The position numbers and the translations under genes are program-made. This document shows positions 1 to 5,944 of a DNA stretch of 14,190 nucleotides, piece by piece (within the stretch, counting starts at the first letter, position 1; every line of letters starts with the position of its first letter). The notes beneath the pieces were generated by a model. It had not been told where the DNA came from, did no database searches, and saw only the letters and a program-made list of their open reading frames with translations. This DNA comes from Alphaproteobacteria bacterium (GTDB taxonomy: Bacteria; Pseudomonadota; Alphaproteobacteria; Acetobacterales; Acetobacteraceae), in the NCBI GenBank assembly GCA_026225015.1, contig JAMFRY010000221.1:1-14190 (forward strand), read 5' to 3'.

Positions 1-335
1 AATCCGGCAGGCGAGCCGGGAGAAATCCAGGGCATCGAGGGCAATGGCGAGCCGGCGCATAGCAACAGCACCGCCAGCGCCAGAACCGCGAAGTAAACTG
101 GCAACAGCCGGCGCGCCCGACCGTTCAGAAAGGTCCAGAACTGATAATTGCAGCGCTCCAGCGAATGGATCACCACCAGCCCGCTCAATGCAAAGAACAA
201 ATCGACGATGGCCTCGCCATGGTAGAATATCCCGGCGAACCAATGCGGTACGGTGGAATAGGGAAGTGCGTGGCATATCATGACGTAGACCGCCAGCACG
301 CCGCGCAGACCATCCAGGCGAGATAGTCGTTTCAT
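1..335 (-). CDS. Acyltransferase-3 (OafA/NolL-type) membrane protein, N-terminal part, cut by window edge
   Basis: Reverse-strand reading from ATG at 335 stays open for 111 codons to the window edge, so only the N-terminal third or so is present. The start MKRLSRLDGLRGVLAVYVMI is the signature of the acyltransferase-3 family: an early LDGLRG motif, then a first membrane helix ending in a conserved His (CH at residues 21-22, presumed catalytic). A second hydrophobic stretch follows (about 42-56, with the family's DLFFALSG motif), then an Arg-rich RARRLLPVY segment leading into a third helix (about 79-94). Members are integral inner-membrane enzymes that O-acylate surface polysaccharides, lipids or sugars; the substrate cannot be told here. 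An in-frame TGA lies 24-22 bases before the ATG, so an upstream extension is very limited. It lies downstream of ftsY on the same strand but is separated by a terminator-like hairpin and has its own promoter candidate. Confidence 0.85.
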   Translation of the reverse strand, partial: MKRLSRLDGLRGVLAVYVMICHALPYSTVPHWFAGIFYHGEAIVDLFFALSGLVVIHSLERCNYQFWTFLNGRARRLLPVYFAVLALAVLLLCAGSPLPSMPWISPGSPAG

Positions 336-344
336 GGAATACAA

Positions 345-372
345 CTTATACGAGAATCATTGCGCTTGCCAA
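345..372 (-). promoter_or_regulatory. Candidate sigma-70 promoter of the acyltransferase gene
   Basis: On the minus strand TTGGCA (372-367) is followed after 16 bases by TATAAG (350-345). Both hexamers are one mismatch from the sigma-70 consensus. Transcription would begin near 338, only a few bases before the ATG at 335, which implies a leaderless or nearly leaderless mRNA. No Shine-Dalgarno-like sequence is visible before the ATG, which fits. Assigned by pattern only. Confidence 0.45.
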
Positions 373-389
373 CAACCTATTTGGCCGCG

Positions 390-413
390 AAAAGGGCGGG
401 CCTTGTTCGCCCT
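390..413 (-). terminator. Candidate intrinsic terminator after ftsY
   Basis: Seven bases after the ftsY TAG stop, the minus strand has a 6-bp perfect stem AGGGCG / CGCCCT with a 9-base loop, and the 3' arm runs directly into a short T run (TTTT, then C). Position and shape fit a Rho-independent terminator for the dapF-ftsY transcript. The T tract is short, so efficiency is uncertain. Confidence 0.5.
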
Positions 414-419
414 GCGACG

Positions 420-1340
420 CTAAAGCCCGACCAGCGCCCTCGCGAACTCCGTTGCATCAAACGGCCGCAAATCGCCGGCCTGTTCACCGGTGCCGACCGC
501 GTGAACGGGCAGGTGAAACGTATCGGCCAGGGCCACGACGATCCCGGCCTTCGCCGAGCCGTCCAGCTTGGTCACGATCAGCCCGGTCAGCTCCACCATG
601 TCCCGGAAGGTGCGGACCTGGGCGATGGCGTTCTGGCCGATCGTGGCGTCCAGCGTCAGCAGCACCGCATGCGGCGCGGTTGGGTCGAGCTTGCGGATGA
701 CCCGGATGATTTTCCGCAGCTCCTCCATCAGTACGGTTTTGTTATGCAGCCGGCCGGCCGTATCGATAAGCAGGATATCCGCTCCGCTGGCCTGCGCCTG
801 TTTCAGCGCGTCATGCGCGAGCGAGGCGGCGTCGGAATTGGGCGGGGCGGAGATCACCTCGGCGCCGGCGCGCTCGCCCCAGATTTGCAGTTGTTCCACG
901 GCAGCAGCGCGAAATGTGTCACCCGCGGCCAGGACCGGGCTCAAACCTTGCTCGCGATAGGCGGTGGCCAGCTTGCCGATGGTGGTGGTTTTGCCGGCGC
1001 CGTTGACGCCAACCATCAAGATCACGAAAGGTTTCTTCGAAGTATCCGGCTTAAGCGGCAGTGCCACGGGTTGCAGGATCGTGGCGATTTCCGCGGCCAG
1101 CGCCTCGCGAATTTCCGAATCCGTGACTTCCTTGCCAAAGCGGGTGCGGCGGAAATTGCCGATGATGTGCCCCGCCACCGCAACGCCCAGATCGCTGGCG
1201 ATCAGCATGTCTTCCAACTCTTCAAGCGCTGCGTCATCGAGCTTGCGCTTGGTGAAGGTGGCCGCAATGTTCGCGCCCAGCTTCTCGGCACTTTTGGCAA
1301 GTCCGGATTTCAGCCTGGAGAAAAACGCCGATAGCGCCAT
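420..1340 (-). CDS. ftsY: Signal recognition particle receptor FtsY
   Basis: 306-residue SRP-type GTPase that docks the SRP-ribosome complex at the inner membrane and delivers nascent membrane proteins to SecYEG. A helical N domain occupies about residues 1-90. The G domain carries the P-loop GVNGAGKTT (111-119), the insertion-box motif DTFRAAA (141-147), DTAGR (193-197), the TKLDG specificity motif (257-261) and the C-terminal GTGEQAGDLRPF motif (283-294). The long acidic A domain of Escherichia coli FtsY is absent; the basic, amphipathic N terminus (MALSAFFSRLKSGLAK) probably does the membrane binding. The ATG directly follows the dapF TAA with no bases between, so translation is probably coupled to dapF. 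A terminator-like hairpin follows the stop. FtsY rather than Ffh, because there is no methionine-rich M domain. Confidence 0.97.
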   Translation of the reverse strand: MALSAFFSRLKSGLAKSAEKLGANIAATFTKRKLDDAALEELEDMLIASDLGVAVAGHIIGNFRRTRFGKEVTDSEIREALAAEIATILQPVALPLKPDTSKKPFVILMVGVNGAGKTTTIGKLATAYREQGLSPVLAAGDTFRAAAVEQLQIWGERAGAEVISAPPNSDAASLAHDALKQAQASGADILLIDTAGRLHNKTVLMEELRKIIRVIRKLDPTAPHAVLLTLDATIGQNAIAQVRTFRDMVELTGLIVTKLDGSAKAGIVVALADTFHLPVHAVGTGEQAGDLRPFDATEFARALVGL

Positions 1341-2177
1341 TTACGCGAATTCCGGCAACTGGCCGGCAAAGGCCGTTACCGCCGGGCCGCGCATCAGCAC
1401 ATGGCCGTCCGCCTCCCGCCAGGTGATCTCCAGCTCGCCGCCATCGAGGATGAGCGTCGCCCGGTTGCGCGTCAGCCCCCGCCGATGCGCGTTGACCAAG
1501 GCCGCGCAGGCGCCGGAACCGCAGGCAAGGGTGAGGCCGGCGCCGCGCTCCCAAACCCGCAAGCGAATGCGCTCCGGAGATTCGATCAGGGCAAAGCCGA
1601 TATTCGCGCGTTCCGGGAAATTCCGGTTCCGCTCCAGCGCCGGTCCGATGGTCTCGATCGGTAGTCGGGCGAGATCATCGACAAAAAACGTCGCATGCGG
1701 ATTGCCCATGGAGCAGGCGGCGGGGTCTTCCACCGGACCCATGGCGATTTTCAGATGCAGCGTATCGGCGGGCGCGGCCAGCGGAATCTGCTCCCATTGC
1801 AGGCCGGGTGCGCCCATATCCACCTCCACCAGGCCGGGGCCGAGAATCTCCGATGGCAGCAGGCCGGCGAGGGTGCGGATGCTGATCCGGCGCTCACCCG
1901 TCTCCTCTGCCAACAATGCTGCCACGCAGCGGGTGGCATTGCCGCAGGCGCCGGATTCGGAGCCGTCCGCGTTCAGGATGCGCATGAAGGCATCGGCGCC
2001 GTCCGGATCGGTCTCGATGAGTATAATCTGGTCGCAGCCCACCCCCAAATGGCGGTCAGCCAGCAATTTCGCCTGCGCAGGACCGAGCGCCAGCTTGTGT
2101 GTTCTTGCGTCCAGTACCACGAAATCATTCCCGGCGCCGTGCATTTTTATAAACGGCAGGCCGTCCAATCTATTCAT
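1341..2177 (-). CDS. dapF: Diaminopimelate epimerase
   Basis: 278-residue cofactor-independent racemase converting LL- to meso-diaminopimelate, the last step before lysine and a building block of peptidoglycan; cytosolic. The N-terminal MHGAGNDFVVLD motif (12-23) is diagnostic. The two catalytic cysteines are present: Cys78 in ACGNATRC and Cys219 in LACGSGAC, one in each half of the pseudo-symmetric fold. GVGCDQ (45-50) and MGNPH (157-161) also match the family. The frame continues upstream to 2306, but the start chosen is the ATG at 2177 (MNRLDGLPFIKMHGAGND), because family members begin within about 15 residues of the MHGAGND motif and the extra 43 residues do not look like protein. It abuts ftsY exactly (TAA then ATG), forming a two-gene operon. 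It is divergent from the AsmA-family gene, with a 151-base gap that shows no convincing promoter by eye. Confidence 0.96.
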   Translation of the reverse strand: MNRLDGLPFIKMHGAGNDFVVLDARTHKLALGPAQAKLLADRHLGVGCDQIILIETDPDGADAFMRILNADGSESGACGNATRCVAALLAEETGERRISIRTLAGLLPSEILGPGLVEVDMGAPGLQWEQIPLAAPADTLHLKIAMGPVEDPAACSMGNPHATFFVDDLARLPIETIGPALERNRNFPERANIGFALIESPERIRLRVWERGAGLTLACGSGACAALVNAHRRGLTRNRATLILDGGELEITWREADGHVLMRGPAVTAFAGQLPEFA

Positions 2178-2328
2178 GCCGGCAGTATGACAGGCGCGGC
2201 GCCGCCCGAAAAGCTCGGTCCCGATAATCAACCACGACCTTCCGAAACAATTACAATCATGCCAGAAACGTCGGTGCCCCGCGTCGTGAGCTTGCCATGC
2301 GGACAACGCAAACCAGTTAAACTTTTAC

Positions 2329-4335
2329 ATGCCAGATTCAGCAACCCATCCCGGACCCTTCCGTACCAGGCGCCGCCGGCCCTTAAACCTGGGGCTGACC
2401 ACGCTTTTTGTGCTACTCGTGGCTATCCTGTTGCTGATCGTTTTCTGGAATTGGGACTGGCTGTTGCCCATGATCGACGCCGATGCTTCCGGCAGTTTGG
2501 GGCGCAAGGTTACCATTCAGCATCTGCATGTCCGGCTGGGGCGAACCACCGAGATTGCCGCAACCGGCATCACGATTGCAAGTCCGAATGATTTTCCAGC
2601 CTCCGGCGACGCAGACAGACTGGCGGCCATCGACGCGCTGCGCATCGACGTGGACGTATTGGCCTATCTCCGCCACCGGTTGCTGACGCTGACCAGCATC
2701 GAGATCGACCATCCGGTGGCGACAATACAGCAATTGCCGGATGGGGCGAATAACTACACGCTGCATATAAAGAGCGGCGGCGGCAGCCCGCCGCAGATCG
2801 GCAATCTCATTATCAATGATGGCGCCGCCACCGTGCGGATGGCGAAATACAAAACCGATATGGCGTTGACGATCGATACGCAAACCGCGCCGCAGGGCGG
2901 GTTGATTCAGGGCCGGGAGATCGTGGTGACCGCGCATGGCACCTATAGCGGGCAGCCGATCACCGGCGCGTTTCGCGGCGGCGCGCTGCTCTCCTTGCGC
3001 GACCCATCGAACCCCTATCCAGTCGATCTGCATCTGGCCAATGGCAGCACCACCGTTGCTTTGGTGGGAACGATTGAACAGCCGATGACCTTCGGCGGCG
3101 CCAAACTGAAACTCTCCTTGGCCGGGCAGGATATGTCGAACCTGTTTGCGCTGACCGGCATCCCGCTGCCCGCCACGCCGCCTTACAGCATCACGGGCAA
3201 GCTGAACTATACCAAGGATACAATCCGGTTTGATGATCTCATTGGCCGGGTGGGCTCGAGCGATCTTGAAGGCGACCTCGATGAAAGCCATCCAGGCGCC
3301 GGAAGGAAGCTGGTTACGGCCAATGTAGCTTCTCGGCATGTTGATCTTGCCGATCTCGGCGGATTTTTGGGCGCGACGCCGGGCAAGACCACGACGCCCG
3401 GCCAGGATGCCGCGACGCGTGAGAAAATGGCGCAAGCCAATGCCAGCCCCAATCTGCTGCCAAACACGCCGTTCAACCTGCCGAAACTGAACATGGCGAA
3501 TTTCGAGGTTCACTATAAAGGCGAACACATCATCAACCGGGACGTGCCGCTGGATAATGTCCTCGTCTGGCTCTCTATCGAGAACGGACGCATTACCTTG
3601 CATCCGCTCAATTTCGCGGTCGGCGCCGGCAGTATTGCCAGTAATATCGACCTGAATCCGGTCGAAGGCGTGCTGCATACCCGTGCCGATATCGAATTCC
3701 GGCAGTTGCAGCTTGCCCGGCTGATGGCCGCCACAGATGGTTTTGCGGGCGACGGCACGGTGGGCGGCTCGGCGCATCTAGTCGCCACCGGCAATTCGGT
3801 TGCGGAAATGCTCGGCCATGGCGATGGCGGCGCGCAGCTTTTTATGAGCCGCGGCGGCGATATCAGCGCGCTGCTGGTCGATCTCGCCGGGCTACAGGTG
3901 GGCGACGCGGTGCTCTCGGCGCTCGGCATTCCGCACAAGACCAATCTGCAATGCCTGGTCTCCGATTTTACGCTGACCAACGGCCAGTTGGACACCAAAG
4001 CCTTTCTGATCGCCACCGCGGAGGCCAATATTCTGGGTTCCGGCACGGCTGATCTGACGAACGAGCGGCTGAACCTCGCTTTATCCACCCAGGCGACGCA
4101 TTTCTCCATCGGCTCGTTATCGACGCCCATCAATATTCACGGCACGTTGAAGCATCCGAGCGTATTGCCGGCGCCCGGCCCGCTTGCCGCGCGCGCTGTG
4201 CCTGCGGTGGGTCTTGGGGTGCTGTTCCCGCCGCTGGCGCTGATTCCGACCATTCGGCTGGGGCTGGGCGATAAGAATGCGTGCGCGGATACGCTGCATT
4301 CTATGTATGCCGGAAAGCCGCATAATCCGAGTTAA
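2329..4335 (+). CDS. AsmA-family envelope protein
   Basis: 668-residue protein. It has an Arg-rich cytoplasmic N terminus (residues 12-17), one transmembrane segment (about 21-41), then a long periplasmic part rich in beta strand. The first ~100 periplasmic residues follow the AsmA pattern: a short glycine/lysine motif after the helix, a repeated IEID-type strand pattern, and PxxxIxQLPDGxxNY at about 127-141. The C-terminal region near 560-610 carries the AsmA C-domain signature: G-x-G-x-x-D-L-x-N-E-x-L-N-L, followed by PINIHGTLKHPSV. A final hydrophobic stretch (about 624-646) precedes a GDKNACADTL tail, also typical. AsmA-like proteins resemble VPS13-type bridges and are thought to affect phospholipid transport or outer-membrane assembly; the exact job here is unknown. 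It starts divergently from dapF. No good ribosome-binding site precedes the ATG. Confidence 0.85.
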   Translation: MPDSATHPGPFRTRRRRPLNLGLTTLFVLLVAILLLIVFWNWDWLLPMIDADASGSLGRKVTIQHLHVRLGRTTEIAATGITIASPNDFPASGDADRLAAIDALRIDVDVLAYLRHRLLTLTSIEIDHPVATIQQLPDGANNYTLHIKSGGGSPPQIGNLIINDGAATVRMAKYKTDMALTIDTQTAPQGGLIQGREIVVTAHGTYSGQPITGAFRGGALLSLRDPSNPYPVDLHLANGSTTVALVGTIEQPMTFGGAKLKLSLAGQDMSNLFALTGIPLPATPPYSITGKLNYTKDTIRFDDLIGRVGSSDLEGDLDESHPGAGRKLVTANVASRHVDLADLGGFLGATPGKTTTPGQDAATREKMAQANASPNLLPNTPFNLPKLNMANFEVHYKGEHIINRDVPLDNVLVWLSIENGRITLHPLNFAVGAGSIASNIDLNPVEGVLHTRADIEFRQLQLARLMAATDGFAGDGTVGGSAHLVATGNSVAEMLGHGDGGAQLFMSRGGDISALLVDLAGLQVGDAVLSALGIPHKTNLQCLVSDFTLTNGQLDTKAFLIATAEANILGSGTADLTNERLNLALSTQATHFSIGSLSTPINIHGTLKHPSVLPAPGPLAARAVPAVGLGVLFPPLALIPTIRLGLGDKNACADTLHSMYAGKPHNPS

Positions 4336-4361
4336 CTGAGGCATTTTCGTCAGGAGTTTTA

Positions 4362-4377
4362 TGTTCCACGTGGAACA
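4362..4377. promoter_or_regulatory. parS centromere site (ParB-binding palindrome)
   Basis: TGTTCCACGTGGAACA is a perfect 16-bp palindrome that fits the bacterial chromosomal parS pattern TGTTNCACGTGNAACA. Including one flanking base on each side, 18 bp (4361-4378) are perfectly self-complementary. In most bacteria such sites cluster near the replication origin, where ParB binds them, spreads, and recruits ParA and SMC. It lies 26 bases after the AsmA-family stop codon, outside any coding region. No other CACGTG-centred parS match was seen in this window. That ParB binds here is inferred from sequence alone. Confidence 0.85.
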
Positions 4378-4418
4378 TTTCTGTCCTATCGTATTGTTAG
4401 TAAAAATAACTTTGGAAG

Positions 4419-4427
4419 TTATCCACA
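4419..4427 (+). promoter_or_regulatory. DnaA box (perfect consensus)
   Basis: TTATCCACA is an exact match to the high-affinity DnaA box. It sits 41 bases after the parS palindrome, next to a locally AT-rich stretch (about 4391-4418, including TAAAAATAACTTT) that stands out from the GC-rich surroundings. A single perfect box is not enough to call an origin, but together with parS it suggests an origin-proximal control region. A weaker look-alike (TGATCCACC, two mismatches) can be read on the minus strand near 4535-4543. Confidence 0.6.
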
Positions 4428-4462
4428 GGGCGGTTTCGCGTTGATTCCGGGTCGGGGGGATT

Positions 4463-4484
4463 TCCCAACGGCTGATGGTTGGGA
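4463..4484. repeat. Inverted repeat (7-bp stem, 8-base loop) in the parS intergenic region
   Basis: TCCCAAC and GTTGGGA form a perfect 7-bp stem with loop GGCTGATG. Neither side carries a T run, so it does not look like an intrinsic terminator. It could still end the AsmA-gene transcript by another route, bind a protein, or be chance. The rest of the intergenic region up to 4557 shows nothing else clear. Confidence 0.4.
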
Positions 4485-4557
4485 GGAACGTTACCCGATC
4501 AGCGACAAATGCCGGGTGTGCTTTTTCGCCTTACCGGTGGATCAAATGTGAGAAGGT

Positions 4558-5163
4558 TTAGGGGTTTTTGCCCGATTTCAGGGCTTCCAGAGGGGGAATC
4601 ATCGCGCTGTCCTGGTCCGGAATGCCGTGGCCGGTGGCGGCCAAAGCCTTGAAGAAACCTTGCCGGCCGCCGAAGATTTTTTCCTCGCGACGGATGAGGT
4701 CAACGGCGAGGTCTTGGATGGTGCTGGCTTGCTCCCGCGTGGGAAGGTTGCCGCGTTGCAGAGGAAAGTAGCCGTTAAATGCGTTGTCGGCGTCCCAAAG
4801 CACATTACAGGAATGATCCTTGCGAATGAGATCGATTTCGCCGTTCCCATCATTATCCAAATATTTGGGTGGGTGGGCCGACTCCACGTCCTTAAAGACC
4901 CAGATCGAGCCGTAGGCAAGAATATAAGTGCCTTCCGGGCGGCTCGTCTGGGCGTAAATCCACATGTGATGAAAATACGCATCGTTACATGCCTGTACCA
5001 TCCAATCGGGAGCCTGTTCGAAAGCGATTTCCGCTTTACTGTGCGCCATCGACAGGATGGGGTTACTTAGAGGGTTTTCGGGATCTTGGTCCGCAAGGCC
5101 AGCGCCAGCACGGAAAACTAGAGCAAAAACGCAACACAGGCTAAATAGCCACCATTCCCGCAT
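4558..5163 (-). CDS. Exported protein of unknown function with an EF-hand-like loop
   Basis: 201 residues; no family recognised. The N terminus MREWWLFSLCCVFALVFRAG is a Sec-type signal peptide (basic residue, 15-residue hydrophobic core), with likely cleavage after A21 or A24. Residues 103-114 (DNDGNGEIDLIR) match an EF-hand calcium loop at positions 1, 3, 5, 6, 8 and 9, but the final acidic residue at position 12 is Arg, so binding may be weak or lost. The mature part has only two cysteines (59 and 119), a possible disulfide. Aromatic-rich segments (62-70 and 80-90) and the EF-like loop are followed by a likely helix (143-165). The signal peptide supports the ATG at 5163 as start. The gene stands alone on the minus strand between the parS region and the REP/RAYT unit; a REP element begins 12 bases upstream of its start. 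Confidence 0.7.
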   Translation of the reverse strand: MREWWLFSLCCVFALVFRAGAGLADQDPENPLSNPILSMAHSKAEIAFEQAPDWMVQACNDAYFHHMWIYAQTSRPEGTYILAYGSIWVFKDVESAHPPKYLDNDGNGEIDLIRKDHSCNVLWDADNAFNGYFPLQRGNLPTREQASTIQDLAVDLIRREEKIFGGRQGFFKALAATGHGIPDQDSAMIPPLEALKSGKNP

Positions 5164-5174
5164 GCGGGCGCTAA

Positions 5175-5217
5175 GCAGGCGTAGGGCGGAAAAGCGAAGC
5201 GCCTTCCGCCATCTTCA
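5175..5217 (+). repeat. REP element, left copy (GTAG-type)
   Basis: 43-base element that begins GCAGGC, then has the GTAG tetranucleotide (5181-5184) typical of the foot of RAYT-associated REPs, followed by a 7-bp perfect stem GGCGGAA / TTCCGCC enclosing AGCGAAGCGC. It matches the reverse complement of 5842-5884 at 40 of 43 positions. It lies 12 bases upstream of the exported-protein ATG and 87 bases before the RAYT start. Confidence 0.85.
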
Positions 5218-5304
5218 TTTGACGTCCCGTCGGGCCTGGCCACAAATCTACCATCACCTGGGAAGGCTATTCCGGAATGGCAAGAATGTCGATATATTCC
5301 GTTA

Positions 5305-5844
5305 GTGCCCGAGTATCGCCGCAATCGCGTTCCCGGTGGAACGTATTTTTTCACCGTAAATTTGGCCAGCCGCCGGTCGGATCTGTTGGTGCGGGAGATC
5401 GAAACGCTCCGCTCCGCCATTCGGGCGGTTCGCCTGACGATGCCGTTTCATATCGATGCCTGGGTGATCTTGCCGGATCACATGCATTGCCTATGGACCC
5501 TGCAGGAAGAGGATTCGGATTATTCCGGCCGCTGGCGGGCCATCAAAAAACGCTTCTCCAAAGCCTTGCTGAACGTTGAGTTGAGACGGCCGGACGCCGT
5601 GCAGCGCGATGGGCGGGGCATTTGGCAAAAGCGCTTCTGGGAACATACGATTCGTGACGATAAGGATTACAATGCCCATATGGACTACGCGCACTTCAAT
5701 CCGGTAAAACATGGCCTCGTCGCGCATCCCGTAGCTTGGCCGTATTCGACATTTCATAAATGCGTGGCGCTCGGGTTGTATGATTCAGCATGGGCTTCGT
5801 CTGGCGATGTCCTGAGTGCATCGGGCACCGGGGAGCGCCTGTGA
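5305..5844 (+). CDS. REP-associated tyrosine transposase (RAYT, Y1/HUH family)
   Basis: 179-residue single-domain Y1 (HUH) nuclease of the TnpA-REP type, which cleaves and rejoins single-stranded REP hairpins. The start MPEYRRNRVPGGTYFFTVNL is the standard RAYT N terminus and fixes the GTG at 5305 as start. The metal-binding HxH motif is in LPDHMHCLW (His59, His61). The catalytic-tyrosine region is WQKRFWEHTIRDDKDYNAH followed by NPVKHGLV (132-139), with Tyr122 the likely nucleophile and Tyr128 the alternative. The WPYSTF motif (145-150) is also typical. The gene has full length and no disruptions, so it is probably functional. Inverted REP copies lie on both sides, and the right one includes the stop codon. 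It is on the same strand as the dusB operon but separated from it by the right REP. Confidence 0.92.
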   Translation: MPEYRRNRVPGGTYFFTVNLASRRSDLLVREIETLRSAIRAVRLTMPFHIDAWVILPDHMHCLWTLQEEDSDYSGRWRAIKKRFSKALLNVELRRPDAVQRDGRGIWQKRFWEHTIRDDKDYNAHMDYAHFNPVKHGLVAHPVAWPYSTFHKCVALGLYDSAWASSGDVLSASGTGERL

Positions 5845-5884
5845 AGGTGGCGGATGGCGCTTCGCTTATCCGCCCTACGCCTGC
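5842..5884 (-). repeat. REP element, right copy (GTAG-type, inverted)
   Basis: Inverted partner of the left REP, matching it at 40 of 43 positions. On the minus strand it has the GTAG head (5878-5875) and a 7-bp perfect stem GGCGGAT / ATCCGCC. Two of the three differences from the left copy are the two halves of the last stem pair (T-A here, A-T there), so the hairpin is kept. The RAYT stop TGA (5842-5844) is the first three plus-strand bases of the element. Confidence 0.85.
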
Positions 5885-5944
5885 TGCCTCATTTTCAGTT
5901 GGGTGATTGCGCCTTGGGCGCGTCCCCGGTAGTTTGCACAAATC

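Larger units (their letters stand above)
5175..5884 (+). mobile_element. REP/RAYT unit: transposase gene flanked by inverted REP elements
   Basis: A 710-base unit consisting of a 43-base REP, 87 bases of leader, an intact REP-associated tyrosine transposase gene, and a second REP in inverted orientation. The GTAG heads of both REPs lie toward the outer ends. This is the known arrangement of RAYT genes, which are usually single-copy domesticated relatives of IS200/IS605 transposases that handle their cognate REPs. No target-site duplication can be recognised at the boundaries. Calling the whole interval one unit is inference from symmetry. Confidence 0.6.

Noticed and set aside
964..2190. Long plus-strand open frame (about 408 codons) across ftsY and dapF
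   Set aside because: It is antisense to two genes with all catalytic motifs, shows no recognisable domains, and has the Ser/Arg/Pro-rich composition of a GC-rich shadow frame.
2178..2306. N-terminal extension of DapF by 43 residues
   Set aside because: Family members start close to the MHGAGND motif; the extension is Cys/His/Arg-rich and unlike protein.
2413..3777. Minus-strand open frame of about 454 codons
   Set aside because: Antisense to the AsmA-family gene, rich in Arg, His and Gln with no domain; typical shadow frame of GC-rich DNA.
4081..4089. Second DnaA-box-like sequence TTATCCACC
   Set aside because: One mismatch from consensus and inside the AsmA-family coding sequence, so it was not counted as part of an origin cluster.
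5269..5278. Palindrome ATTCCGGAAT in the RAYT leader
   Set aside because: Perfect but only 10 bp; no known site matched and no second copy seen, so too weak to call an operator.
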